From VXPQ01 sp965232485 (GTDB taxonomy: Bacteria > Bacteroidota > Rhodothermia > Rhodothermales > VXPQ01): 64,000 nucleotides of DNA. A program made the translations under genes and the position numbers. Under the pieces are notes generated by a model. That model had not been told where the DNA came from. It searched no databases and saw only the letters and a program-made list of their open reading frames with translations. Position 1 is the first letter of the stretch; each line of letters begins with the position of its first letter. The stretch covers positions 1,550,001 through 1,614,000 of the forward strand of contig OZ246975.1 in assembly GCA_965232485.1 (NCBI GenBank), in the 5' to 3' direction. Shown here in pieces: positions 53,289 to 62,893 of the stretch.

Positions 53289-54280
53289 CGTCATCTCCTG
53301 AATATCTTCTGGATTTTGAAAAACCCCTCGTGGAACTTGAGCAAAAGCTCGACGAAATGAGGGCGTTCGACGCCGAGGACGCGAAGATAGACCTGTCCCG
53401 CGAGATCGCCGCGCTGGAAGCCCGCGCAGAGGAACTTCGCGAATCCATCTATCGCAATCTGACGCGGTGGCAGCGCGTACAGATTGCCCGACACCCAATG
53501 CGCCCGTACACGCTCGATTACATTGAGGGCATGACGGAAGACTTCGTGGAACTGCACGGCGACCGCCTGTACGGAGACGACCCCGCCATCGTGGGAGGAT
53601 TCGCGAAATTCCGGGGCGCCGAATACGGCGACGCGAATCGCTCTGTCATGATCATAGGGCATCAGAAGGGACGCGACATGAAAAGCCGGAAACACCGGCG
53701 CTTCGGCATGCCGAACCCGGAAGGATACCGCAAAGCTTTGCGGCTCATGCGACTGGCCGCCAAGTTCAAGCGGCCGGTCATTACGTTGCTCGACACGCCC
53801 GGCGCATACCCCGGCCTGGAGGCGGAAGAGCGATGCCAGGCGGAAGCCATCGCCAAAAACCTGCTTGAGATGGCGCGCCTTCCCGTGCCCATCGTGGTCG
53901 TGATTATCGGCGAAGGAGCCTCGGGCGGCGCGCTCGGCATTGGCATAGGCGATCGCATCCTGATGCTCGAAAATGCCTGGTATTCCGTGATCTCTCCCGA
54001 GAGTTGCTCGCAGATCCTGTGGCGTTCGTGGGATTACAAGGAAGACGCCGCGCAATCCCTGAAACTTACGGCCCCCGATCTGATCGAATTCGGCGTCATT
54101 GACCGGATCGTCCGGGAGCCGGAGGGCGGCGCGCACCGCAATCCGCCCGACGCGATTCGCTACGCCGCCGAAGCCATTGCAGAAACGCTGGCGGAAATCG
54201 ACGGCATGGCCCCGGAAGACCTGATCGGGAAACGCATCGAAAAATTCGAACGCATGGGAAGCGTTCGGGTCGATGCATGA
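53285..54280 (+). CDS. accA: Acetyl-CoA carboxylase, carboxyltransferase subunit alpha
   Basis: 331 residues from the ATG at 53285, which overlaps the upstream stop. Typical AccA: N-terminal coiled coil (KLDEMRAFDAEDAKIDL...), RHPMRPYTLDYIEGM, ELHGDRLYGDDPAIVGG, TPGAYPGLEAEERCQAEAIA, IGEGASGGALGIGIGDR, YSVISPESCSQILWRSW. It transfers carboxyl from biotin to acetyl-CoA in fatty acid synthesis. It overlaps nadC by 8 bp. Confidence 0.97.
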   Translation: MTSSPEYLLDFEKPLVELEQKLDEMRAFDAEDAKIDLSREIAALEARAEELRESIYRNLTRWQRVQIARHPMRPYTLDYIEGMTEDFVELHGDRLYGDDPAIVGGFAKFRGAEYGDANRSVMIIGHQKGRDMKSRKHRRFGMPNPEGYRKALRLMRLAAKFKRPVITLLDTPGAYPGLEAEERCQAEAIAKNLLEMARLPVPIVVVIIGEGASGGALGIGIGDRILMLENAWYSVISPESCSQILWRSWDYKEDAAQSLKLTAPDLIEFGVIDRIVREPEGGAHRNPPDAIRYAAEAIAETLAEIDGMAPEDLIGKRIEKFERMGSVRVDA

Positions 54281-55193
54281 CCGGCGCCTGCGCGCAATGA
54301 ACCAACTGCCCGAGTATATCTCCGAGGAAGCGCTGCGACGATTCGTCCGGGACGCGCTCGCGGAGGATGTCGGCGCCGGAGACGTAACCACGGAAGCCAT
54401 CGTCGATGGCGCGCTGCGCGCCGAAGGACGCTTCCTGGCCAAGGCGGACGGAGTGCTGGCGGGCCTGACCATGGCCGAATATGTTTTCTCGACGGTGGAT
54501 GACCGAATCCGGTGTTCCTGGACCTGCGAAGAGGGCGAACCCGTTCGCGCGGGCGCAACGTTCGGGGCGGCGCACGGACCCGCGCAAGGCTTGCTCATGG
54601 CCGAGCGCCTCGTCCTGAACCTGATGCAGCGCATGAGCGGCGTCGCCACGCTTACGCATCGCTTCGCAGAGGCCGTCAAGGAATTTCCCGTGCAGATCAT
54701 GGATACGCGCAAGACGGCGCCAGGCTTGCGGCGGCTCGACAAATGGGCCGTCCGGCTGGGCGGCGGCGCAAACCACCGGCTGGGCCTCGACGATATGTTC
54801 CTCATCAAGGAAAACCACATTGCCGCCGCCGGAAGCGCGGCGCAAGCGTTGCGGGCGGCGGAGCGGTACCGACGAACACGCGCCCTGTCGATCCCCATTG
54901 AGATAGAAACCCGCACCCTCGACGAGGTGCAGGAAGTACTGCGCGCGGGACGCGCCGACCGTATTCTCCTGGACAATATGGCGGGCCTCTCTGCGGACGG
55001 ACAACCGGACGTATCCCGCCTCCGGGAAGCCATGGCCCTTATCGGCGGACAAATCCCCGCCGAAGCGTCCGGCAACGTGGCCCTCGACACAGTTCGGGCC
55101 ATCGCCGAAACCGGCGTACAGTACATTTCCTGCGGCGCCCTGACCCATTCCGTCGAGGCGCTGGATATTTCCCTGCAACTGCGCATGGCGTAG
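54273..55193 (+). CDS. nadC: Nicotinate-nucleotide pyrophosphorylase (carboxylating)
   Basis: 306 residues from the ATG at 54273 (alternative Met at 54297: MNQLPEYISEE). QPRTase signatures: EDVGAGDVTTEAI, RLVLNLMQRMSGVATLT, MDTRKTAPGLRRLDKWAV, GGGANHRLGLDDMFLIKENHI, ILLDNM, ASGNVALDTVRAIAETGVQYIS. It converts quinolinate and PRPP to nicotinate mononucleotide in NAD synthesis. Confidence 0.96.
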   Translation: MHDRRLRAMNQLPEYISEEALRRFVRDALAEDVGAGDVTTEAIVDGALRAEGRFLAKADGVLAGLTMAEYVFSTVDDRIRCSWTCEEGEPVRAGATFGAAHGPAQGLLMAERLVLNLMQRMSGVATLTHRFAEAVKEFPVQIMDTRKTAPGLRRLDKWAVRLGGGANHRLGLDDMFLIKENHIAAAGSAAQALRAAERYRRTRALSIPIEIETRTLDEVQEVLRAGRADRILLDNMAGLSADGQPDVSRLREAMALIGGQIPAEASGNVALDTVRAIAETGVQYISCGALTHSVEALDISLQLRMA

Positions 55194-55249
55194 CCCGGAA
55201 ACATCCTCATCCCTTGCATCGGGCAGACAATACGCTTTATGTAATACAT

Positions 55250-55259
55250 TGTCATGACA
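55250..55259. promoter_or_regulatory. Palindrome upstream of ROK kinase
   Basis: A perfect 10-bp palindrome TGTCATGACA lies 25 bp upstream of the kinase start, between two TACATTG sequences that resemble -7 boxes. It could be an operator; no regulator is evident. Confidence 0.3.
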
Positions 55260-55284
55260 TTGTAGCTACATTGCAACACACCGT

Positions 55285-56265
55285 ATGGATCAGACTGCAA
55301 ACGCATTGGCGCAAAATGCGCCCGTCCGATACGGCGGCGTCGAGGCAGGCGGGACAAAATTCGTGTGCGCGATCGGGAATGCTTCGCTGGCGTTGCTCGA
55401 ACGGGTCGAATTTCCCACCGCCGCGCCCGCCGAAACGCTCGACCGGGCTATCGAATTCTTCCGGTCCCGGACAGAAAACGGCGCGTTGACCGCCCTTGGC
55501 GTCGGGTCTTTCGGTCCGGTAGATCCCCGTCCCGACTCGCCAACCTGGGGGCATATCACCACCACGCCCAAGGCAGGATGGCGCCATACGGATTTTGCGG
55601 GCCGCCTTGGACGGGCGCTCGGCGCGCCTGTCGGATTCGACACGGATACGAACGCCGCCGCGCTCGGCGAGGGCGCGCTCGGCGCAGCGAAGGGCCTGCA
55701 TACGTTCGTCTACCTGACCATCGGCACGGGCGTAGGCGGCGGGGCCCTGGTCGGCGGCGAACGCATACACGGCCTGTTGCACCCGGAAATGGGGCACATG
55801 AAACTGCCCCGCGCCGAAGGCGACGATTTCGAGGGCGCGTGCCCCTTTCACGGCGATTGCCTCGAAGGCATGATCTCCGGCCCCGCGCTGCATGCCCGCG
55901 CGGGCGGCCCCCCGAACCATCTGCCCCCCGACCACGAAATATGGACCCATGTGACGCACTATCTCTCCGTCGCGCTGGTAAACATTACGTGCGTCCTTTC
56001 CCCGCAACGCATTATCCTCGGCGGCGGCGTCATGCATCAGCGCCATTTGTTTCCGCGCATCCGGCGCCGCGTGCAACGCATCCTGGCCAACTACCTGCAA
56101 AGCCCGGAAATCATCGATCAGCCGGAAACGTTCATCGTGCCTCCGGGCCTGGGGGACAACGCCGGCGTGGTCGGTTCGCTGGCGCTGGCCCGCCTCGCCG
56201 CCGAAAAAAACATTGACAGGTATTCTGAGCGGGAACAGAAACATTCCGCCGAAAGAACCATTTGA
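55285..56265 (+). CDS. ROK-family sugar kinase (fructokinase-like)
   Basis: 326 residues. ROK signatures: phosphate loop YGGVEAGGTKFVCAIG, sugar/catalytic segment FDTDTNAAALGEGALGAAKG, TIGTGVGGGALVGG. The zinc-type motif reads GHMKLPRAEGDDFEGACPFHGDC, where His and three Cys-like ligands are usual for ROK fructo- and hexokinases. It phosphorylates a hexose with ATP in the cytoplasm. The exact sugar is uncertain; the ROK fructokinase group fits best. Confidence 0.88.
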   Translation: MDQTANALAQNAPVRYGGVEAGGTKFVCAIGNASLALLERVEFPTAAPAETLDRAIEFFRSRTENGALTALGVGSFGPVDPRPDSPTWGHITTTPKAGWRHTDFAGRLGRALGAPVGFDTDTNAAALGEGALGAAKGLHTFVYLTIGTGVGGGALVGGERIHGLLHPEMGHMKLPRAEGDDFEGACPFHGDCLEGMISGPALHARAGGPPNHLPPDHEIWTHVTHYLSVALVNITCVLSPQRIILGGGVMHQRHLFPRIRRRVQRILANYLQSPEIIDQPETFIVPPGLGDNAGVVGSLALARLAAEKNIDRYSEREQKHSAERTI

Positions 56266-56394
56266 CCAAGGAGAACGAACGGCGACGCCCTGCGAACGCT
56301 CGCTTCGTCCCCATTCTTCCGAACCGGCCCGAATCCCTTTGCATGCAATAGCGCTACGGCACAAGCATCTACAACGTAACGACGCAGCGCCCCT

Positions 56395-57804
56395 ATGTTG
56401 CAAGAGCAAAGCCGGCTGTTTCAGCGCATCCTGTTCGCCGTCGATCTGGCCCTGATCCTGAGTGGGTGGATTCTCGCCTGGTTCGTCCGGTTTGAAGTAC
56501 TTGCATGGGCAGGATTCATGCCGCCGCCCGAGCGGCTGCCCCTTTCCCGGTATCTCGCCTTTCTGCCGTGGGTGCTCATCGTTTCCATGGCGACGTTCTG
56601 GTTTTCCGGGCTATACGCCCCGGACCGCCTGCAACGCATGACCCATCTCGCGCTCAGCGTGACCAAAGCGGTCGTCATAGGCCTGATCGTGATTACCGCC
56701 TCGCTGTCCTTCTACCGCGAACTGTATTTCTCGCGCCTGCACATGATTCTTTTCGGCGGCATGACGCCGGCGCTGATGGTGCTTGCCCGCCTCGCTATGT
56801 ATATGCTGCTCCGACGCGCCCGGAAGCGGGGCATGTACCTTCGACGCGTCCTCATTCTGGGCGCGGGGGACGCCGGGCGCAAACTGGAGGAAGCGCTGCG
56901 GCAATATCCCTGGATCGGTTTCGAGATCGCAGGCTTCCTCGACGACCATAAAAAGGATCAGGAAGACGTACTGGGCGACGTCTCGGAGGCGGTGAACGTC
57001 GTGGATCGTTTTCAGCGGGAGAATCGCCCCATACACTACGTCTATATCGCCCTCCCGCTCACGGTCCTGCATCGGATCGAACCCCTTGTGAGCGAACTGT
57101 CCACCCGGCTGGCGCATGTCTGCCTCGTCCCGGACCTGTTCCATTTCGATATCGTGAATAGCCGGATCACCAGCGTGGAAGGGTTGCCCATCATCCACCT
57201 GATCGACGAGGCGCCGCTGGAATTCGCCCGCATTACGAAACGCATCGTGGACATGGTTTTCGCGGCGGCGGCGCTTGTGCTTCTATCGCCGCTTATGTTA
57301 TTGCTCGCCATCGGCGTGAAGTTGTCCTCGCCCGGACCGGTGTTTTACAGGCAGAACCGGATGGGGCTGAACGGACGCACCTTCGACATGCTGAAGTTCC
57401 GATCCATGCCCGTGGACGCCGAAGCCGCGACCGGCGCCGTATGGGCGCAGCCGGGCGAAAAACGGGCCACCCGGATTGGCGCGTTCATGCGGCGCGCGTC
57501 GCTCGACGAATTGCCGCAATTCATCAATGTGCTCAAGGGCGATATGTCGGTCGTGGGGCCGCGGCCCGAACGTCCGGTGTTCATCGAGCAATTTCGGGAG
57601 CGCGTGCCCCGCTACATGCTGCGCCACAAGGTGAAGGCGGGCATTACGGGCTGGGCGCAGGTCCATGGCTGGCGGGGAGACACGTCCATTGAAAAACGCA
57701 TCGAATACGATCTGTACTATATCCAGAACTGGTCTCTCAGCCTGGACGTCAAGATCATGATCATGACCCTCTGGTCGGGGTTCGTGCACAAGAATGCGTA
57801 TTGA
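56395..57804 (+). CDS. Polyprenyl glycosylphosphotransferase (exopolysaccharide initiation)
   Basis: A 469-residue protein with four or five N-terminal helices, a CoA_binding_3 Rossmann part (LRRVLILGAGDAGRKLEEALRQYPWIGFEIAGFLDD) and a C-terminal bacterial sugar transferase domain. Within that domain: KRIVDMVFAAAALVLLSPLM, SPGPVFYRQNRMGLNGRTFDMLKFRSM, RRASLDELPQFINVLKGDMSVVGPRPERP, MLRHKVKAGITGWAQVHGWRGDTS. It loads the first sugar phosphate onto undecaprenyl phosphate for surface polysaccharide. Probably works in the same pathway as the GT2 hybrid upstream. Confidence 0.93.
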   Translation: MLQEQSRLFQRILFAVDLALILSGWILAWFVRFEVLAWAGFMPPPERLPLSRYLAFLPWVLIVSMATFWFSGLYAPDRLQRMTHLALSVTKAVVIGLIVITASLSFYRELYFSRLHMILFGGMTPALMVLARLAMYMLLRRARKRGMYLRRVLILGAGDAGRKLEEALRQYPWIGFEIAGFLDDHKKDQEDVLGDVSEAVNVVDRFQRENRPIHYVYIALPLTVLHRIEPLVSELSTRLAHVCLVPDLFHFDIVNSRITSVEGLPIIHLIDEAPLEFARITKRIVDMVFAAAALVLLSPLMLLLAIGVKLSSPGPVFYRQNRMGLNGRTFDMLKFRSMPVDAEAATGAVWAQPGEKRATRIGAFMRRASLDELPQFINVLKGDMSVVGPRPERPVFIEQFRERVPRYMLRHKVKAGITGWAQVHGWRGDTSIEKRIEYDLYYIQNWSLSLDVKIMIMTLWSGFVHKNAY

Positions 57805-58097
57805 GGGGGATTATTCCGGCGGCGCGGCGCGAGGCGGGGAATGCGCGACAATTGCACGGCGAGGCGCGCAGTATTTAGGAGCACGGTATGATATTGCGAA
57901 GAGGCGCGAAGCGAGGCGCGCGGGATTGCGCAGCGGCGGATGCGCGCCTTTTGTACAATTCATTTTGTACAATGCATAACGATTTGCAAGAAATGCATGG
58001 ACGGTTATCTTTGCAGAGAGAATCAAGGCGATAACCGGCATAAGATTGCGACGACGCGGATGTCCGAAGCGCCTTGCCGTCGCCGTAATCCCGGTCA
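57805..58097. other. Non-coding spacer with GAGGCG repeats
   Basis: 293 bp between the PGT gene and the helicase. The first half has four GAGGCG(C/G)G copies (57831, 57861, 57901, 57913) in GC-rich sequence. The second half is AT-richer with the TTGTACAA pair and a likely promoter area. No coding frame or tRNA is convincing. Confidence 0.5.
57951..57972. promoter_or_regulatory. Paired TTGTACAA palindromes, possible operator
   Basis: Two perfect 8-bp palindromes TTGTACAA (57951-57958 and 57965-57972) are spaced 14 bp start to start and lie about 130 bp before the helicase gene. The arrangement suits a dimeric repressor or activator binding twice on about one and a half turns of DNA. Confidence 0.45.
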
Positions 58098-61000
58098 TTG
58101 CCATACAGAATATTGTCGGAAACAATACTAAAGATTGGCGTAGGCCATCTGTTCGCTACGGGCAACCGGCCCGGCCGCGACGAGATTTTTCATATCGCCG
58201 GGATGCGGTATTCGGGGGGCGGCCCTCCGGAATTGAGGGACTGGATACTTGACCCTGAACGTGGCCTCACGCGGCGTCTCTACGAACAAAGTTTCATTGG
58301 GAAGAAACTCCGCGAGGGAAAACCATCCTGGGAAGAAGCAGAACCGGACGTCGCTCCCTTCTTCGCCGAGCTGGACGTACTTTTTGTTTATGATCGGGAA
58401 AATCAGAAAGAATGGTTCGATACGATTGTTTTCAAGGGACAACCCCAGGCCGAGCGTCCCGTGCTCGTCGATTTGCTTGAGATGGCGCGGTTTTTTCTGC
58501 CGGACCGCAATCTCCCCAACGACGAAGACCTGATCCGGCAATTCGTCCCGGAAACGGAATGGAAGCGCTCCGATCCCCGGTTGCCGTTGCTCGCGCGCAG
58601 CCTTGGCCTGCTGTTGCAAAACGTCATCGATGTGATTCGCTCCGAATCGCAGGCCAAACCGGGATTCGCGCTCGTATACAGCCTGCTTGACCAAGCCATG
58701 GCGCCGCAAGGCGAATCCCCCGGCGGATTCGAAGATTTTCGCGCGGCATTAGAGGTAGCCGACATAGCGCACCGGATACAGTGGAGCAACGACCTGTTCG
58801 CCAAACCCTATGGGGACAAGGCGCCCGACGCCATTCCCGATACAGGTTCATGGAACAGTCTCCTGATCCGGGAAGCACGCAAAGCCACAGCGCTTCCCGC
58901 AACGGAAACGAATCCGCGCATGCCGGAATCGCTTGACATTGCATTCCTTAACGGGAGCGAGACGCACCGGGGTAATGGGCGCATGCCGCCAGCCCCGCAG
59001 GTTGGCGTAGCGCGCCCTCCGGAAAAAACGGCGTCCCCGCCGATAGTTAGCCTTGAACATGTGGACGGGGCCTTTTCCCGACTCGTCGAAGAGGTGGAAG
59101 ACTTCCGGCCCCGGCGCGAACAACAGGCCTTCGCCCGCTTCTGCGCCGACGCCATCAATAAAGAAGGCGTATACGCCATTGAGGCCGGAACGGGCACAGG
59201 AAAAACGCTGGGCTATCTGATACCAGCCTGCGAATATATTCGACAGGGCCGCGCTCCAGAGACGCGCGGCGGCAAGATCGGCAAAATCATTGTCGCCACG
59301 GCCACGAAAAATTTACAGGATCATCTCCTCGAAACGGAATGGCCGCGCCTGACCCGTACGGGATCGCTTTACCAGGATTTCAAGGCGGCGCCGCTCAAGG
59401 GCAAAGGCAACTTTTTGTGCATAACCGCCGTGGTCGATCTGTTCGAGGAAGCGTACGGACCGGTAGAATCGGGCGGAAAAACCGGAAAGGCGCCTCCGTC
59501 GCGGCGTAAACGTCCTGCAAGCGGCGCCCCGGCGGAAAAGCGCCTCGCCTGGCTGTTCCTGTTTCTGGCGCTCGTGCGCAATCAGGGGGAGACGGAAAAT
59601 ATCCCCTGGGCCTTTTTCCGGCGGCGATTCCCCGATCTGGACGATTTTCTCGATGAGGCGAATGCAGCGGTGGCCTGCACATCCGACCTGTGCCGCATGG
59701 GCGCATCCTGCATCTACCCCCGGCGCCTGCAAAAAGCCCGCGAGGCGGACATCGTGGTTACAAACCACTACAAACTGCCTCTCATGGACAGCCAGATACA
59801 GGAACCGACGCAAATATGCCTGATCGACGAGGCGGATCAATTTCCGGATAACCTGCGCAACGCCGCCACCATGACCCTGTCCACCTACCGTATCCGGCGC
59901 AGGTTTTTGCAACGGGTTGCAGGCTCCGGACGCCGGCGCGGATTTGCGCAAATTCTGGAAGATCGTTTTGCGAAGTCGTTGCAGGCGACCGGAAAGAAAA
60001 TAGCCGATAACGATACGTTCGAAAAAGCCGTATCCAGCGTACAGTCCATTCGTGCGGCTTGCGAAGAAATTCACGTTCTCCTAAACGTCATCGGCGAAAT
60101 ATCCAGGGACTACCCTGACCGCGAAACCCGGCGATGGGTCAAGATGCACCCGGCGGCCGGAGAGCATTTCCAAACGCACCTGTCCTCGCTGGCCGCCCGC
60201 GTCGATCATATTGCTACATGCTGGGACGCCCTGCTATGCAGCGGGCTATACGAGGACGCCGGAAACAAACGCATGCAACGCGAAAAAGCGCGCATTGTAA
60301 AATATATCCGGTTCGCAAAGGAACTGAGCTTCGAAGCGGCGGAAATTGCAAACGGTTACCCCTCGGACGATTTCGTACATATTTGCACCTTCCGCGGAGA
60401 GGAATGGACGCTGCAAAAAATCCCCTATGACATCTCGGCGATCCTGAAAGAAACATGCCAGAAGAGCTATGCCACCACCCTTTTCGCCTCGGCGACATTG
60501 TTCGTGGACAACCGTCTCGATCTGTTTTCCGATAATCTGGGCATTCCGTTCGATGCGCATGCGTCGGCCCGTATTGCCTCGCCGTTTGATTACGCCCAAA
60601 ATGTGAAGGGATTCGTAACGACCTCCATCCCGCCCTACGTATCCGGCGGTTCCGCGCAACGAAAAAACAGGTGGCGCAAGGAGGCCGCAGGCGCTCTTGC
60701 CCGGCTGGTCGTAGCGGTGAACGGGCGCACGCTGGCGCTCTTCACCAGTACGGAAGAAATGCGCGACATCTACGAACAGGTGCAACCCATGCTGGAGCGA
60801 TACGGCGTCGATCCCCTGCTGCAGGACGGAAGCAGCCTTGCCGAAATCAATGCCTTCCGCGCCACGGAGCACAGCGTGCTCTTCGGCGTGAATCGATTCT
60901 GGACCGGCGTGGATTTCCCGGGCCGCACGCTCTCGCAAGTGATCGTGGTGCGATTGCCCAATCCAAACCTCGGAGATCCGCTTATTGCACACCGGCAAGA

Positions 61001-61346
61001 ATGCATGGGCGATACATTCTGGGAAAGATATTACCGGCCCACCGCTAAACTGAAATTACGACAGGGTTTCGGACGCCTGATCCGTTCGGAAAAAGACAAG
61101 GGGTTGTTCGTGGCGCTGGACCAGCGGCTGTGGTCGAACGAGCGCATGCGGAACCTGCAGGACGCGGTGCCCGTGAGACTGAATTCCCACTCCACTGAAC
61201 CAGACCAAATGGACTGGCTGATCAACGAGGGCCTGACGCATCTCGGCTTGAAGGCGGAGTTCGAGGAGCGAAATATAGACCTGCGGGCAATAACGGCGCC
61301 GGACGAAACGCGTCCGCCCGCCAAGACGCCAAGCCGGAAAAGGTAA
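58098..61346 (+). CDS. DinG/XPD-like Fe-S helicase with unassigned N-terminal domain
   Basis: The longest frame starts at TTG 58098; TTG 58113 and ATG 58203 (MRYSGGG) are alternatives, and codon usage looks coding from about 58130. The helicase half has Walker A EAGTGTGKT (about 59181), LIDEADQF (about 59820), and cysteines for a [4Fe-4S] cluster (NFLC; CTSDLCRMGASC about 59674-59712). Motif VI reads RQGFGRLIRS (about 61060). This is superfamily 2 5'-3' helicase architecture. The first 300 or so residues (to about 59040) match no domain I recognise and contain WF/WxxE-rich helical sequence. A DNA repair or defence role is possible; the context gives no partner. Confidence 0.85.
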   Translation: MPYRILSETILKIGVGHLFATGNRPGRDEIFHIAGMRYSGGGPPELRDWILDPERGLTRRLYEQSFIGKKLREGKPSWEEAEPDVAPFFAELDVLFVYDRENQKEWFDTIVFKGQPQAERPVLVDLLEMARFFLPDRNLPNDEDLIRQFVPETEWKRSDPRLPLLARSLGLLLQNVIDVIRSESQAKPGFALVYSLLDQAMAPQGESPGGFEDFRAALEVADIAHRIQWSNDLFAKPYGDKAPDAIPDTGSWNSLLIREARKATALPATETNPRMPESLDIAFLNGSETHRGNGRMPPAPQVGVARPPEKTASPPIVSLEHVDGAFSRLVEEVEDFRPRREQQAFARFCADAINKEGVYAIEAGTGTGKTLGYLIPACEYIRQGRAPETRGGKIGKIIVATATKNLQDHLLETEWPRLTRTGSLYQDFKAAPLKGKGNFLCITAVVDLFEEAYGPVESGGKTGKAPPSRRKRPASGAPAEKRLAWLFLFLALVRNQGETENIPWAFFRRRFPDLDDFLDEANAAVACTSDLCRMGASCIYPRRLQKAREADIVVTNHYKLPLMDSQIQEPTQICLIDEADQFPDNLRNAATMTLSTYRIRRRFLQRVAGSGRRRGFAQILEDRFAKSLQATGKKIADNDTFEKAVSSVQSIRAACEEIHVLLNVIGEISRDYPDRETRRWVKMHPAAGEHFQTHLSSLAARVDHIATCWDALLCSGLYEDAGNKRMQREKARIVKYIRFAKELSFEAAEIANGYPSDDFVHICTFRGEEWTLQKIPYDISAILKETCQKSYATTLFASATLFVDNRLDLFSDNLGIPFDAHASARIASPFDYAQNVKGFVTTSIPPYVSGGSAQRKNRWRKEAAGALARLVVAVNGRTLALFTSTEEMRDIYEQVQPMLERYGVDPLLQDGSSLAEINAFRATEHSVLFGVNRFWTGVDFPGRTLSQVIVVRLPNPNLGDPLIAHRQECMGDTFWERYYRPTAKLKLRQGFGRLIRSEKDKGLFVALDQRLWSNERMRNLQDAVPVRLNSHSTEPDQMDWLINEGLTHLGLKAEFEERNIDLRAITAPDETRPPAKTPSRKR

Positions 61347-61356
61347 ACGACTCACC

Positions 61357-62862
61357 ATGCACCTCCGACCCCACATCGTAATTACGGCGCTGGCCGCACT
61401 GATCTTTTGGGCGGCCTGTGCATCGGAGGTGCAGACGCCGGATTCCGATCCCTCTGCTTCCGCACTGCCTCCCCAGGAGGAACTGGCAAGAAATATTCGC
61501 ACCATCGTGACGGGCGTAAAATCTCCCGTACAACAAGAAGCACTTGCACAGGCAGCCCGCATCGCGCCGGGACACATGAACGACGCCTTGCGCGAGGTAC
61601 TCGTCGATGCGGCTGCGTTTGTGGCCTATCTTGATGATAAAGCCGACGATACGCGCCTGGACAGTCTCAATCTCTTGCTCGTCCACGCCCTGCAACCCCA
61701 TTTTTCCAAGGCAGAAATGGCTGCAGCCATTCTTTCGATTGCGAATCGTTCCGACTCTATACATGTGCGCTTTGCAACCCGGCAAGCGGCCGCCTGGCTG
61801 GCCACGCACATTCCTTCCGGGGAGATGAAATCAAACTTGCGACATGCCGTGGTTAAAGGAATGGCGGATATCGGCAGCGAGAATTATATCATGTATACGA
61901 CCAGGAAATTACTGCTAGAGGCATTAATAAATCAAACCCCGGGAGGCCTGGAAGCGTTGGCGTCAAATCCTGAGGAAGCGGTCGGCCCCGGCGTTCTGGA
62001 TGCAAGTCGCATGTCTTATCTGAAATCGATTGTTAGGGAAGAATCAATGATACGGGCACAAGCGGCGTATATCATCCCCTCGCCGATACCAACTTTCGAC
62101 GGGCTCGTCTCCGCCATACAGGCTATTGCGGAAGGGAAAAAGGGAAACCGGCAACAAGAAGCTGCAAGGTATGTGAGGAGAATAGCAGAAACGGATCCGA
62201 CACAGATAGGAGATACGCTACGTACTGCAATCATAAGAGCATTCCGCTATCTGCATATAGAGGCCCAACAAAAAGAAGAAACGGTTTGGGAAAAAAGATA
62301 CAGCCCTTTGCGATACCCTCTTGGCGCGGCCCTCGATCAACTGAAAGACCCGGATATCGTCGAGATGTTTGTGGAAATGGAAGCGTATGGAACATGTGGC
62401 AGCGGGCGCCAATTCATTTTCTACGAATTCCCTGACCAAAGTGCGCCATTGCTTACCGAGGCCATTTTCCGATCGACAACACGGCCCGAAAAAATGTTCG
62501 ATGGCCTGCATGTTTTGACCAACATGATAGCAGGATATAAATCGGGAAGATTACGTCTTACACAGGAAAATAGAGCCCTTCTGAGCGCCGCAAGCCGGCG
62601 TTTCCTGGAGGGAGATTTGCTTCCCTCCTTGCCAATTTCGGAAGGCATCGATTCCTTCAACCGTGAGACTATTCTGTATCCTGCCCTTCTGTTTGCAGTT
62701 ACGCTGGATGAACCGGAATTGATAGACATTGTACAGGAATTGGCGACGAACCCGGATAAGGTAATTGCTCTGGGCATTCCCGATGAACGGGTGAAATATG
62801 TTCAAGAGGATTCCAAAAGACTATTGAATTGGCGCCCCTATATGGGCGGCGGCGACTGTTAG
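61357..62862 (+). CDS. Helical-repeat lipoprotein, paralog 1
   Basis: 501 residues; lipobox-type signal (ITALAALIFWAACASE). The body is all-helical with HEAT-like helix pairs (ALAQAARIAPGHMNDALREVL; TRQAAAWLATHIPSGEM). Function not recognised. The segment SALPPQEELARNIRTIVTGV... DAAAFV is nearly identical in the next gene. It starts 11 bp after the helicase stop, so may share its transcript. Confidence 0.7.
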   Translation: MHLRPHIVITALAALIFWAACASEVQTPDSDPSASALPPQEELARNIRTIVTGVKSPVQQEALAQAARIAPGHMNDALREVLVDAAAFVAYLDDKADDTRLDSLNLLLVHALQPHFSKAEMAAAILSIANRSDSIHVRFATRQAAAWLATHIPSGEMKSNLRHAVVKGMADIGSENYIMYTTRKLLLEALINQTPGGLEALASNPEEAVGPGVLDASRMSYLKSIVREESMIRAQAAYIIPSPIPTFDGLVSAIQAIAEGKKGNRQQEAARYVRRIAETDPTQIGDTLRTAIIRAFRYLHIEAQQKEETVWEKRYSPLRYPLGAALDQLKDPDIVEMFVEMEAYGTCGSGRQFIFYEFPDQSAPLLTEAIFRSTTRPEKMFDGLHVLTNMIAGYKSGRLRLTQENRALLSAASRRFLEGDLLPSLPISEGIDSFNRETILYPALLFAVTLDEPELIDIVQELATNPDKVIALGIPDERVKYVQEDSKRLLNWRPYMGGGDC

Positions 62863-62893
62863 GCAAAGCGATTTCTCTAATTCCCCTTGCACC

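Noticed and set aside
53291..55357. 688-residue minus-strand ORF across accA and nadC
   Set aside because: Antisense to two textbook enzymes; Ser/Arg-rich composition is non-protein-like.
57805..58097. tRNA, CRISPR or small RNA in the repeat-rich spacer
   Set aside because: GAGGCG copies are too short and irregular for CRISPR, and no cloverleaf can be drawn.
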